From Apostichopus japonicus (taxonomy: Eukaryota; Echinodermata; Holothuroidea; Aspidochirotida; Stichopodidae), in the NCBI RefSeq assembly GCF_037975245.1, contig NC_092569.1, forward strand, positions 4,920,501 to 4,984,500: 64,000 nucleotides of DNA, in the 5' to 3' direction. Made by a program: the position numbers and the translations under genes. Positions 1 to 14,700 of this stretch are shown here, piece by piece; positions within the stretch are counted from its first letter, which is position 1, and each line of letters opens with the position of its first letter. The notes under the pieces were generated by a model. The model was not told the DNA's origin, searched no databases, and saw nothing but the letters and a program-made list of their open reading frames with translations.

Positions 1-750
1 TTGTTTGAATGGTGGGGACTGCTTTCTAGCTGATGGTGGTTATAACTGTACCTGCGTATGGCCTTGGATCGGACACGACTGCGAAGAAGGTGAACGTTGA
101 GCGAAATCTAATTGTTTTTCACTTAGAAGCAGAAGGAATAAATGGAAGATATACTTGAAGGGTATCTTGATATATTCCATCTGTAATGCAACGTGAAGAT
201 AAAACAACAACAAAAATGATTGGATTGTGTCTCCTTTTAAGGGTATCCAGTAATTGTTAAAATTGATTTGTCAAACATGTTAAATTTTAAAAACAATTGC
301 ACAATCCATTTTCTTTCCTTTAAAAACTTAGCTGATATTTTTGTTTGAGTCAAAGTTGGTGGGGTTTTTTTGTTGTTATTTTTTTTTGTGTTGTTTTTAC
401 CTGTTCGTTCAGAAAATGTTGAAGTCTATATTTTTCGTTGCTGATAGAGAAGGTGTTAAACTATTTGATTTTTTTATTTTCAGACACATACTATATCATT
501 TGATGTCTCATTCAGCAATCATTAACATATATTTTTCTTCATTCATAGGTATTCCTTGTGCCAGCAATCCATGCACTAATAATGGCACCTGCTATGAGTT
601 TGGTGGGGAGTTTACCTGTGACTGTCTTCCTGGCTTTACTGGAGATAACTGTTCCATCGGTGAGTGAAATAAGTTTGGTAGACATTTATTGTTTCTTTGT
701 ATATTCTTTGTAGTTTTGAAGAATTTTATATACTTGGTACTGTTACCAAA

Positions 751-792
<42 letters not shown>

Positions 793-3700
793 AAAAGAAA
801 AGAAAAAATAGGAAATTGATTCATTTTTGTTGTTTGTTTCTCATCCACTGTCATAGTATATGTCATAGGTTCCCTTTTTTGTCTTGGCCAATTAATTGTA
901 ATAAACATACAAAGTGTTATTGTAATATTTTGATGTTGTTTTCTTCTTTCCTTTTCCAGGTTTTTATAACCCCTGTCTCAACTTCCCCTGCCAAAACCAG
1001 GCCACTTGTCTTCTCATCAACCGTAACACAGACTACGAGTGTGATTGCACTCTCGGCTGGGATGGCAAAGATTGCGACCTGCCAGGTGAGATTGTCCAAT
1101 CAGCATCCTTCTCTTGTAGATATCACAAAAGCCATAGTTTCAGTTTCCCTGCTTCAGTTTGTGCTCTGAATATCCTTTCAAGAAGAAGTGATACAGACTG
1201 TTATGAAAAGAAAGTACAAAATGATCTAAAAAGATGGGAGAGAAAGTGAAACTTGTTGTTGCTGTCAATAATAGACCTGTCAGCAGGCCTAACGAGAAAA
1301 AGGTCAGGGGATTACAGCCCTGGGGTGGGAGATCAATTGGGGGCAGGGAAGCATGGGTAAAAGAAAACTGTATGCTCATTTGCATAATTTAACGTAAATA
1401 ACAGGGACCTGGTAATTTTCACAGGGGCACTCTCCTGACTCTTAAGGCTTCTGTTTATCTGAAGAATTTCACAGATGGGTCTGTCAGGAGAGTCTGTTGA
1501 AAGCAACGTTCCAGATTTTACTTTGGTTATCGTTTGTTAATAACTTTGTTGAGATTGATCAAGATTCTTTGGGTCATCCTGGCAAAAAGCTTAACACTCA
1601 AAGCTTATCTCTCAGGTTGATTTTTACAGTAATGATAACACTTAAACATAGTAAAACATGGAGGAATAAATGCTGTAACAGAGCTAATGGAAGCTGCTTG
1701 CATAGAAGTATCTCTCAGGTTGATTTAACAGTAATGATAACACTTAAACATAGTAAACCTTAACACAGAGGAATAAATGCTGTAACAGAACTAATGGAAG
1801 CAGCTTGCATAGAAGTATCTCTCAGGTTGATTTTACAGTAATGATAACACTTTAACATAGTAAACCTTAACACGGAGGAATAAATGCTGTAACAGAGCTA
1901 ATGGAAGCAGCTTGCATAGACGTATCTCTCAGGTTGATTTTACAGTAATGATAACACTTAAACATAGTAAACCTTAACACAGTGGAATAAATGCTGTAAC
2001 AGAGCTAATGGGAGTAGTTTGTATAGACGTATCTCTCAGGTTGATTTTACAGTAATGATAACACTTAAACATAGTAAACCTTAACACAGTGGAATAAATG
2101 CTGTAACAGAGCTAATGGGAGTAGTTTGTATAGAAGTATCTCTCAGGTTGATTTTACAGTAATATTAAACATAGTAAACCCACTACAGAGTAAGTTTGGC
2201 CTTTTTTTAATCCATCGTGTGCTGTTTTTTTGATCTTGGGTTAAGATACTGTTGCTTCAGATGGACACCCCATCAAAGAAGTGACTATGTCAAGATACAC
2301 TACCAACTAAGGGTAACCCTGAGGCCACAGGTTCAAATGCTGTTCAAGCTAAGATTTTCTTTCCAGTATTATAATAATAATAATAATAATAATCAGCAGT
2401 TATTTTTACGACGCTTAAGCGACCACAAATGTGGGAGAAACCCGCAAGGGCTTATGGATTACAACTTACACGTCGGGTGGCTTCCAATTCAACATTTTAA
2501 CTCAAATTTGGAATCTTTTCAATTTAGAAAGTCATTTCAGATGGGAAAACCGTAGATTGCTCTTGGATGAAAAACCCACCTTACTATGACCCGGCCGGGA
2601 ATCGAACCCCGAACCTCCCGATTGCTAAGCCTCATTGCTTCAAATGCCACCGTCTTTATCCACTCGGCCACAGCACTGGTATTAATTATCTTTTTCCAGT
2701 TTGTTTCCCATTGTTCATTTACTCTTCTTTTTTTTTTTTCTCATCTTTGTAATTTTTAGTCCAGTATGAACCGTGTCTCAGTAATCCTTGCCAACACTTC
2801 GGTGAATGTTCCAGCTTCACCTCTTACTACTACTGTACATGTACAGATGACTACTTTGGCATCAACTGTGAGCTAGGTAAGTCTTCTGTAATAACTACTC
2901 TATGTGGACTCAACTGAGCTTAGTAAGTCAAGAAACTGTATCAGCACAATGTGTCTGCATCCCTACCATTTTATGTACATTTACGTGTGCATAGCTGGTT
3001 TAATGTGTATTGTGTATGTGTGTTGTTTTTGATGTTGCTCACAACACAATGTGCATGTACCCCACCATTTTTACGTACACTTATGTCTACATACAGGGTT
3101 TGTTTGTACCATGTTTGTGTATCTCTTTTATATGTTGTTCAGGAATCTAATTCAACCACAAATTTGTCACTTCATTGAAGTCCTTGTATCAGCAAATCCT
3201 TGTTACAATCAGACTTTTTGTCGACCAGAGATCTACGGCATTTTGTACATTTAACCCACCATCTCATGCACACGTTTATGTCTACATATCTGTTTCAATA
3301 TATATCACGTATGTGTCTGTTTGAAATTTTGTCCATTATTGATATTTATCATGTCGTTCCAGTCAATCCATGTATCAGCGATCCATGTTACAATCAGGCC
3401 GGGTGTCGGCCGGTGATCGTCAACGCTGCCTCCGTTTTTGTCTGTGATTGTCTGCCATCTTTCTACGGTACACAGTGTGAGCTCGGTAAGTGATATAAAG
3501 ATATTCTAAGAAAAATATCGGAGGGATGAAATTGTCCACAAGGTATTTCATTTCGTTACTACGTTTAATAAAATGATTCACCCGGCAGATGTTTCTACCA
3601 GGTTCCCTCATTTGTCACATGTTCCCTATTAGAGTCTGTGAATTAGTTCATCTCTTACCAAACAGTGACATAAACAAAGTATGTCTTGAATCTTTGATAT

Positions 3701-5517
3701 GTAAAGTAATGAATTTAATCAGATAAGCAAGTTTAACATTTTCTTTCCTTTTGACAGTTCATTTATTTGATTGAATTATTAGGGATGTATTAAAACAGAT
3801 GGTCACTCTTTTTGTTTCAATTCCACAGGGAGTCCGTGTGACAGTAACCCATGTTTCTATGGCGGTACATGTCAACAATTGGGTGTATCCTTCTTCTGCC
3901 AATGCCACCAAGGATACGCAGGCCAACAGTGTGGTGAAATTAGTTAGTATTTACCCATTTTTATAATTTATTTAAAAAAAATTTTATAGCATTTTTGCTT
4001 CCAAAGCCATTATTGACTCACATATCCAAATACATGTTGCCTGATGTTTGTAACCTCACATAATATTGCTGTGTTAATTTCTAAATTACATAAACCATTG
4101 TCCACATCTCTGTGGTAGGTTGCCACCCAGTACCACCCTGTGGTAGGTTACCACCCTCTTAGGCACCATGTGTTAGGCTCCCTCCCTTTAAAAGTTTTGC
4201 ACAACCCTGCCCCTCTAACCCCCCCCCCCCCCGGCCAGAAAATGCAACCAGCTAACAATATATATGGTAGTAGTGTATTTACATAGTGGGGATTTGTTAT
4301 ATACCAGAGAAAAGATCAGGTGTTTCAATTAATGCATCTAATTTTGTCTCTGCAGTTCCGCCCTGCCAGAGTGATCCCTGTCAGAATGATGGCAGTTGCA
4401 TCACCATAGACTTCACCTATGCCTGTATCTGTCCGCCAGAGTATGTCGGAACAAATTGTGAAGAAGGTTAGTATATCCTAGAGATGAGATCCACTTTGTA
4501 ACCTTACAAAATAGACATAATAACTGATTTTAAAATTTTAAATCGTGAAGAAGGTTAGTAGTCTTAGAGATGAGATCCACTTTGTAACCTAAGAAAATAG
4601 ACATAATAACTGGTTTTAAAATTTGACATTGTGAAGAAGGTTAGTAGTCCTAGAGATGAGATCCACTTTGTAACCTAACAAAGTAGACATAATAACTGGT
4701 TTCTAAAATTTAAAATTGTGAAGAAGGTTAGTGTTCCTGGAGATGAGATCCACTATGCAACCGAAACAAAATAGACAAAACTGGTTTCAAGTCAGGTGTA
4801 AAAATTTAAATGTGATATTTATTTAAAATTTGAGTTGAACCTGGCAGTCTTATACAGTGTGGTAATGACAGAGGATTGTGTGAGAGAAAGTGGGATTGGG
4901 GAAGGGGGGGGGGGAGCTGAGGGGATTAAGACTGGGTATCAAAGGGGATAGTATGGTTGTAGTGGGAGGAGGAATGAGACATTTCCACCAAGAAACTTTT
5001 TCATTATCATCTTCATTTCATTATCCTGCATTCCCTCTTAAGCATACATGGAAGATTGGTGACCTTGAGGTGGGGGGGGGTGGAGGGGGAGCAGGGGCAG
5101 GGAGGTTTGGATGGGATTGATAACCTATATAGGCACTAAAACCATAGTAACATAAGTATACGTATTACCTTATCTCCCCATGGACATATTAAACGAATAG
5201 TTTGTTTGTAACAGAGGTTGCCAGTATGGTCCTTTTTAGGTTTCTATGCATTCTACTTTCCAATTTGTTGAAACCTTGGCACAAGAAGTTGATTATGAAG
5301 TACCCCATCATTTCAACACAACTCATCTCAGGTCCTCAATGATGCATTCACACTGCATCCTTGTTAATATTTTCTTCCCCTGCACTCTCCTCTGTAGTTT
5401 ATTTACCCTGCTCCAGTAATCCATGCCAGAACGGCGCCTTCTGCTTGGACAACCTGGTGACCTCTGCATATCAGTGTATTTGTATTCCACCGTTTGAAGG
5501 CACTGACTGCAACATAG
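1..5517 (+). CDS. EGF exons 1-8
   Basis: Exons are 1-89 (partial, opens at the second EGF cysteine), 549-659, 960-1085, 2760-2876, 3363-3485, 3829-3942, 4356-4466 and 5398-5517. Each begins after a pyrimidine-rich AG with two bases of a split codon and ends with one base before GT. Donors are mostly GTGAG/GTAAG, with GTTAGT at exons 6 and 7. Exons 2, 4, 5, 6, 7 and 8 carry the C-x-S-x-P-C sequence between cysteines 1 and 2. Exons 2, 3, 6 and 7 have S/T immediately before cysteine 3. Exon 3 is the longest of the group (126 nt), with an enlarged loop between cysteines 3 and 4. Confidence 0.88.
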
Positions 5518-5741
5518 GTAAGAAACATTCACTCAGGATGCTGCAAAGTAAAAAGGAAAGATGGATAATCATGTATTTAGGCATGTGCTCACACTGGGCG
5601 GCATCGGGCATCTGCGCCCAGCAGTTCTGAATGCCGCCCAGCACAAACAGTATTTTAAGCATTTCCGCCCGGCACTTTTTGGTTCCTTGCTAAAAGCAAA
5701 GGAACCTATGTATTCAGGTTGGCGTGTGTGTGTGTGTGTGT

Positions 5742-5779
<38 letters not shown>

Positions 5780-8700
5780 CGCTTAAGCTTGTATGCACGA
5801 TAACTCAACAAGGGATTGACTGATCATGATCAAACTTGGTGGGTGGGTGGCCCATAGTGAGTAGATGAACCCTATTGTTTTTGGTGCCCACAAAGGTCAC
5901 CAAAGGTCAGTTATGGTCCAAAAACCCAAAATACTAAAACTGCAATAACTCCCAGTGCCAATGTGCGACAAGGTTGATATTTTGGGACAAGTTGTGAACT
6001 GGTTAGGGAAACATTTTGAAACTTAACGGTCATGTGATGTGAGGTCACCAAAGGTCAATTAATGTTAAAAAACTAGTTTTTTTGCGATATCTTGAGAACG
6101 AATTGTCCATTAGGGTTGGGAGTTGCTTCAGTGTAATCCAATTGTCGACCCACATCTGGGTCACCCTTGACCTCAATTTGACCTCTGGTGACCTTTTCAT
6201 GTTTTGGGGATTTTAACAGTTTCGATGCTATTTTCAGATGTCAAAGGTACCTTCCGATCATAAATATCGATAGGTTGACCCCCGTGTGACCTTTGTGTGC
6301 GAACTTATAAGGGGTCAAAGTTTTCGGTCGGAGTTAGGATGGCTGTACAGACTTATCGTGTTGATTTTTGGAATCAGCAGATCAAACTACATTTGAAACC
6401 AAGGTCAAAAGGTCAAAGGTCACATTAGAAAAAATGTGCTTAGTTTGGGAGAAAACGGGCGAAAAAGAAAAAGTTTGGTTTTGATTCTAGATTTGGATAT
6501 CAAAGGTACCTTCCGATCAAAAATGTCAATGGGTTGACACCCGGGTGACCTTTGTCTGTAAAGTTATACAAGGTCAAAGTTAATTTTCAGACATTTAATG
6601 CAATAACTCCCAGGGCCAAGGTGTAACAAGGTTGATATTTTGGGACAAGTTGCAAATGGTATAGAGGAATATTTTCAAACTTAACGGTCATGTGATCCGA
6701 GGTCATCAAAGGTCAATTAATGTTAAAAAACTAGTATTTTGGGTGAGAAAATGGGCAAAGAAAAAAATGTTTGAATTTTTACAGTTTTGATGCTATATTC
6801 ACGTCTCACCAATCAAAAATGTCAATAGGTGTACCCCAGGTGACCTTTGTGTGTGAAGTTATATGAGGTCAAAGTTAATTTTCAGACATTTAGTGCAATA
6901 ATTCCCAGTTCCAAGGTGTGACACAGTTGATATTTTGGGACAAGTTGCAAATGGTATAGGGGAATATTTTCAAACTTAACGGTCATGTGATCCGGGGTCA
7001 CCAAAGGTCAATTAATGATAAAAAACTAGCATTTTTGCGATAACTTGAGAATGAATTGTCCGTTAGGGTTGGGAGTTGCTTCAATGTAATCCAATTGTCG
7101 ACCCGCATCTGGGTGACCCTTGACCTCAATTTGACCTCTGGTGACCTTTTCGTGTTTTGGGGATTTTTACAGTTTCGATGCTATTTTCAGATGTCAAAGG
7201 TACCTTCTGATCATAAATGTCAATGGGTTGACCCCCGTGTGACCTTCGTGTGCGGAGTTATACGAGGTCAAAGTTAATTTTCAGACATTTAATGCAATAA
7301 CTCTCAGTTCCAAGGTATGACACGGTTGATATTTTGGGACAAGTTGCAAATGGTATAGGGGAATATTTTCAAACTTAACGGTCATGTGATCCGAGGTCAC
7401 CAAAGGTCAATTAATGATAAAAAAACTAGTATTTTTGTGATAACTTGAGAACGAACTGTCCGTTAAGGTTGGGAGTTGCTTCAATGTAATCCAGTTGTCG
7501 ACTTGCATCTGGGTGACCCTTGACCTCAATTTGACCTCTGGTGACCTTTTCGTGTTTTGGGGATTTTTACATTTTCGATGCTATTTTCAGATGTCAAAGG
7601 TGCCTTCTGATCATAAATGTCAATAGGTTGACCCCCGTGTGACCTTCGTGTGCGAAGTTATACGAGGTCAAAGTTAATTTTCAGACATTTAATGCAATAA
7701 CTCTCAGTTCCAAGGTGTGACACGGTTGATATTTTGGGACAAGTTGCAAATGGTATAGGGGAATATTTTCAAACTTAACGGTCATGTGATCCGAGGTCAC
7801 CAAAGGTCAATTAATGATAAAAAACTAGTATTTTTGTGATAACTTGAGAAGGAACTGTCCGTTAAGGTTGGGAGTTGCTTCAATGTAATCCAGTTGTCGA
7901 CCCGCATCTGGGTGACCCTTGACCTCAATTTGACCTCTGGTGACCTTTTCGTGTTTTGGGGATTTTTACAGTTTCGATGCTATTTTCAGATGTCAAAGGT
8001 GCCTTCTGATCATAAATGTCAATAGGTTGACCCCCGTGTGACCTTCGTGTGCGAAGTTATACGAGGTCAAAGTTAAAAAATATTAATGAGGTCACAGGTC
8101 AAACGTGAAAAACTCCCAAGTTGCAATAACTTGGCTACTATTTATTGGAATTTCGTCAAACTTGGTATGATATTGGTAGATAGTCTCCACACACTGATGT
8201 GTGTTGCAATTGATATCATGCATGTTTATAGGGGGGGGGGCCTAGCATTATTTCGTTATGAAAAGTTTGTATGCACAATAACTCAACAAGGGAATGACCA
8301 ATCATTACCATACTTGGTGAGTGGGTGGCCCATAGTAAGTAGATTAACCCTGTTGATTTTGGTGCTCATTTCATGAATATGAATGAGGTCATGGGGTCAA
8401 ACGTGAAATACTCCAAATTGCAATTACTTGGCTACTATTACTAGTCAGAATTTCGTCAAACTTGGTATGATGATAATGGTAGATAGTCTTCACACACTGA
8501 TGTGTGTTGCAATTGATATCAGGGCTTAGCATTACTTTGGCAACAAAAGTTTGTGAGCATAAATTACTGTTGTTGTATTAGGGCTTTGTTAGAAATTTCC
8601 CTATGAACGGAACTAATGAACAGCAGCAAGGAACCATGAAATGTTTTCATTCTGGTTTGATGATAATTTAACAAATTTTACCATAACCAAAATCTGGGAG

Positions 8701-11700
8701 AATACATGGCACAGAATAGGAAAAATAGCGCCACCTAAGCATACTTCACGTGCAAAATTTGTCCAGTGGGGAGGGGCTACCCCACCCATGAGATTCCTCT
8801 CCCAGGGTGTGGATTACACTACCGCACAATCTGCCTGGCACTCAAGTATTCCTGAGCACATCCCTGTGTATTGTAATGTCTAGCAATGTATTGTAATGTC
8901 TATGAGATTGTTATCTCATATTTAACAATCCATATCATAGTTATGAATAAGCTACCAAATTTATCCTTAATTTTTCTCTGCAACAAATAGCAACAACATG
9001 CCAAAAATTGAAAACTTTTGCTTCTATAGAATATGTTTCACTTTTCTTCATTATCCTTGTACGGCAGTATTGGAACCATGTGGAAGTTCACCATGTCTGA
9101 ATGGTGGTGTCTGTATTGAACAGGGCTCCAACTACATATGCGCCTGCTCTCTTGGTTACCAAGGCGACCATTGTGAAACAGGTATAAGTTTGATAACATG
9201 TTTGTTTTCAAGTTTGTTGACGACGAAAATTATGGTATTTCTTAAATGACTCAATGTATATAATAATAATAATAATAATAAATGAGACTTATATAGCGCC
9301 AAATCAGTAGACAAAAGTCACTGCTCAAAGCGCTTTACAAAGAAAACAGATTAATTTACAAAAGAACAAGTGAAAAGATGGGTCTTAAGTAGATTTTTGA
9401 ATGTAGAAAGTTTAGAGCATGTTCGAATGTGATCTGGTAAATTGTTAAGAGCCAGAGTATTCGAAGCTTCTGTAACCATATGTCTTCAAGCGTGGTTTAG
9501 GAACAGTTAAATACAGTTTGTTAACAGTCACAGAATGTCATATTTTTCATCAAGTTTACTGCAAGTGGTGTGTATCAGCATTTGAACATGTATATTGCAG
9601 CAATGTAAATGTCTGCAAAATGGGGGAAAGCACCCTGCAGAAAGGCTGAATCAATATCAAAACAGTCGACATTATCACTGAAGACCAGCAGTTTTTATTG
9701 TTTGAATCTGTGATTCTGTCCTATGCAGCCTCGCTGCAGTGATGCTGCAGCCCCCTCAGCATGTATCTTTTGACACAGTGTCTCATTAATCTTTAGTGTA
9801 TATAACTTTATGACATGATTTTTAGAAAAAAGATGGATAATTGACATTATTCCTGCAGATGATATGCTTGTGTTTTGATTTTTTGTTTTGATGCTTTTTA
9901 TGCATAAATGGTTCATCCAGAGATGAAGAAAAGTGTACATTTCTTACATTGTAACACAGATAATAAAAAAAACATTGGTGTGAAAAAAATGCTGCCAAGA
10001 AAGGTTAAAGAACCTCCAGAAACTTTTACTACTTCGGTATGTTTGTTGGGTGGGGCAGGGTAGGGTGGGGATTGGGTTGGGATGGGGGTTGGTTGGGTGG
10101 GAATACGGGGCATGGGCAGCTGTATCCAGTTTGTTTTAATGTTTTTGGTTTGATAATGCCCCTGCCGATGATGGTCTCTATAAACAGTAATTGCAAATGT
10201 GGAAGCTTCAGCCTAACCACTTTGCATTTTTTCCACACTGTGGAGAAGAGCTTTTTTGCTATAATCGCCAAAAATCTTAAAAATGTAAAGGGTTCTACCT
10301 ATTGCTTTCCTTCATCAGAGGTCAACCCCTGCTTTAGTGCCCCCTGTCAGAACGGCGGTACTTGCAATAACTTTGCACCATACTACACCTGCAGCTGTAC
10401 TCTAACGTTCACTGGACCCAGCTGTGAATATTGTAAGTAGAAAAGTCCAGTATTTTACTGTAAGTGATGTTGTAACTATGAACCATACTACACCTGCAGC
10501 TGTTCTCTAACCTTCACTGGACCCAGCTGTGAATATTGTAAGTAGAAAAGTCCAGTATTTTACTGTAAGTGATGTTGTAACTATGAACCATACTACACCT
10601 GCAGCTGTTCTCTAACCTTCACTGGACCCAGCTGTGAATATTGTAAGTAGAAAAGTCCAGTATTTTACTGTAAGTGATGTTGTAACTATGAACCATACTA
10701 CACCTGCAGCTGTTCTCTATTCTTCACTGGACCCAGCTGTGAATATTGTAAGTAGAAAAGTCCAGTATTTTACTGTAAGTGATGTTGTAACTGTGAACCA
10801 TACTACACCTGCAGCTGTACTGTAACGTACACTGGACCCAGCTGTGAATATTGTAAGTACAAAAGTCCAGGATTTTACTGTAAGTGATGTTGTAACTTTG
10901 TACCATACTACACCTGCAGCTTTACTCTAACCTACACTGGACCCAGCTGTGAATATTGTAAGTACAAAAGTCCAGGATTTTACTGTCAGTGATGTAACTT
11001 TGCACCATACTACACTAGCAACTGTACTGTAACATATGCTGGACCTAACTACGACTATTGTAAGTACAAAAGTCCAATAGTTTTACTTGAGGTTATACAG
11101 CCAATCTGACACAATGCCTTGATCTTTTATTTTCAAAACTTTTCGTACTGAACATTTTGAGCTCAGTGGATTAAGGTCACAGCTATTGCTGCATAGTAGT
11201 CAAAGAGTGCTCTCCTGTTTTGTAAATTTAGTTTAAGACCATTTCAGCAGCAGCAAAATTGGGAGTAAAATTAGTGAATTAGTATGGAATAAAAACAATT
11301 ATTCATATATCCCTTCAATCCGTAGCCCTCTGATCCCCTCCTTCCTCCTAGTTACTCCCTTCTCCAACCTTCTCTCTCCACCTCCTTCCCCTTTGGCTGT
11401 CTCTCTTGTCAAGGTGGGAAGCACACTGACTTTCTCAGTGATTTGAAATCAGATCTAGGTGGGATATCTAACAGTTATTATATCCCCATACAACTTACTC
11501 TACATACGTTCAACCCATGGTCACCTAGTTGTATGCATGTATGTATGTATGTATTTTAGATCCTCCTGCAAGCAGGAACTCGCGAAGAAGCCATCATTGG
11601 CTTATCAAAGCCGCAAGTTGACCTAAGTCATTCTCTTAGATTCATATTTTATCAACCATGATTACGAATTGTCAATTGTCAACATTTCTGTAACTGGACG

Positions 11701-14700
11701 ACATACATTAATCTTGGAGTGAATCCTAACTCGGGACCTTATTATTATGATTGAAAGGCACTGGTGTTAACCACTGAGCTAAACACTCCCTTAAATGCCA
11801 GTCTAAGATTGTCACAAAACAAAAACTGTAACATGTTGTTGATAGCTGATTGCGACTGGGGTATCTCTCATAACCACCAAAATTACGATGTATACCAATC
11901 GTATCCCATGGTTACCAAAATGATTTTTGCACTCTTGCTTGTGCAGTTCATCCCGAGTAACATAAAATGGTGGTGTTTATGCTGTGACAGTTAATGTTTG
12001 GTATTTTGAGGAAAGATGATCATAAGAAGATTGGATTGGTGATATCTAACCTTTATCTGAATCATGCGTACAATTTACTGGATCTGGTCTGGACCTCGGG
12101 ATCTCATTTGACTGTTGAGACCGGTTGTCAGAATTTTGGTGTAAGATATCCTCTTTTACATTTTATATCTTGCAGATGCAAATCCGTGCGACAGCAACCC
12201 TTGCTATTACTCAGGTACCTGTCTGACCGTCGGTTCTAATTTCATGTGCATTTGCCAGTTGCCTTATTCTGGAAAGCAGTGTGAAATAGGTAAGCAGCTT
12301 TTGAAGTGTCACTAAAATAAAAAATAAATAAATAAAAAAATTGCTAGCCTTAATTCTAACAGGATCAGTAAATACTTCATTCAATATTCTGGTATAAAGT
12401 TTTCATTCCCCCCCCCAAAAAAAATGGTCATATTTTTTATATTTTGACTTTCATTGTAGAATACCTGTTTGGGTATTAATATCTTCTGCAAAACTTACTT
12501 CCTTTTGACTTTCAAAATTCAAGTCCTTATAACTTTGTAATGAAACGAACATGAATTTGCATACAACGTTGATAACAAAAATTAACACTTCCTATTGTAT
12601 AAATTGCTTCTCCCACTTTGCCATCCACCCACGATGTTATCTGTTATTGCAAATTTTTATAAACTCAATTCAGTGGTTACTTAATGCATAGAGTACATTT
12701 ATTTATTAATTTAAAATCTTAACATTTTTATATTAGTATTTAAGTATTTAATTAATTTTTATGATTTCAATTTAGATGTTACTTAATTATTTTTTTAAAT
12801 CTTAAAATTTCTATATTATTTATTAGTTATTTAATTATTTAACCATTTTCTTTCTGGCCACAGTTACAGATCCTTGTAACAGCACACCTTGTCTTAATGA
12901 TGGGATATGTCTTTCCAATGGAGCTACATTCAGCTGTCTGTGCATTGAACCCTATCAGGGAATGCTCTGTGAGAGCTGTGAGTGATCTCCAAGTTTTCTT
13001 TCATTGTTTTTTTGACAGCTTATATAGGCCGTCCTCTTTTCTCTCTTAATACACAAATGACTGCAATTATCATAATCAGTCTTTCAGGAAATAAGGTTCT
13101 TTTTTATGGTATAAAAGTTTGATGATATTACTTTTGAAACTAAACAATTTTTGTGGATCCTATTTTAATATTTTCATGTTTTTTTTATTCATTAGGATGT
13201 TCTTACCCATCACTGTTAAATGTCCTTAACTTAGATCATGAATTGGTGATGTGATGTGGTATGATATGATTCTAAACTGTGCATGTTCATTGTTTGTGAA
13301 CAAGTGGCACTTGGAAGGTCAGAATACAGTATTTCTGTGGTCACTGATCAATTTGCTTTGTTTGAAGTCATGTCTGTGACTGATAAAACTTCTCTCATTA
13401 GGTGTGGTCCAACTGTAAAATCTTGTAGCCAAACACTTTAATAATTTAAAAATAAATTTTTAAAAAGTGCTGTCTGTTAAACCACCTTGTCCCTTTGAGT
13501 TTGATACAACTCAAATTGTTAATAAGTTATGATTCAGGAACACGTTTGACATTATTTTGACCACTTTTACCCTATTTTGGTCTCTCTAGATGGAGATCCT
13601 TGCGGTAGCAGTCCGTGTTATAATGGCGGATTCTGTTCAGCTCAGGGAGCAGATTTCTTTTGCGTCTGTTCAGAGCCTTACTTTGGGGAGCATTGTGAAA
13701 CATGTGAGTATCTACAGTCATCTCAATATCACAGTATATATACACCTGGTTCTATTTGAAGTCTCTGAGAGCAAAATCTTGGTAGATACATCAACCACAT
13801 ATGATTGTTTGATACCTTAAAGTTGTTACTAGTAGTTAAAATCAATATCCCCTTTAAGAGAAGTAGCTTAATGGGTAGCCAGTCATGACATTAAGGTAAA
13901 TGTACATTTTTGTGTTACTCAGTTATTGCTTTGCCCTTTGAAAAAAGAAAGTGACAAATTCAAAGTTTATGTGTTTCCCTACTTTGTGTGATTCCCTACT
14001 CTGTGTGATTCCCTACTTTGTGTGATTCCCTACTTTGTGTGATTCCCTACTTTGTGTGATTCGCTACTTTGTGTGATTCCCTACTTTGTGTGATTCCCTA
14101 CTTTGTGTGATTCCTGACATTGTGTGATTCCTGACATTGTGTGATTCCCTACTTTGTGTGACTCCCTACTTTGTGTGACTCTTTACTTTGTGATTCCCTA
14201 CTTTGTGTGACTCCCTACTTTGTGTGATTCCCTACTTTGTGTGATTCCCTACTTTGTGTGACTCCCTACTTTGTGTGACTCCCTACTTTGTGTGACTCCC
14301 TACTTTGTGTGATTCCCTACTTTGTGTGATTCCCTACTTTGTGTGATTCCCTACTTTGTGTGATTCCCTACTTTGTGTGATTCCCTACTTTGTGTGACTC
14401 CCTACTTTGTGTGACTCCCTACTTTGTGTGACTCCCTACTTTGTGTGATTCCTGACATTGTGTGATTCCTGACATTGTGTGATTCCCTACTTTGTGTGAC
14501 TCCCTACTTTGTGTGACTCTTTACTTTGTGATTCCCTACTTTGTGTGATTCCCTACTTTGTGTGATTCCCTACTTTGTTTTGAAATTCTGACCTCTACAT
14601 TTCCAGTTTGTGTGACTCTGGTATGTGTGATTGTAATTTTCTGTCATTGCTACTTGCATAATTCTAAATCCCAGCCACACTTCCCGACAGAACACAGCTT

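Noticed and set aside
2590-2680. tRNA gene on the minus strand
   Set aside because: It has A- and B-box-like parts but is joined to a SINE body and tail, and a second diverged copy exists at 25895. It is not an intact cloverleaf gene.
10634-10906. ORFs through the 105-bp array
   Set aside because: They result from a period divisible by three and do not follow the EGF frame.
13965-14575. CRISPR-like array
   Set aside because: The units are contiguous with no unique spacers; this is a minisatellite in animal DNA.
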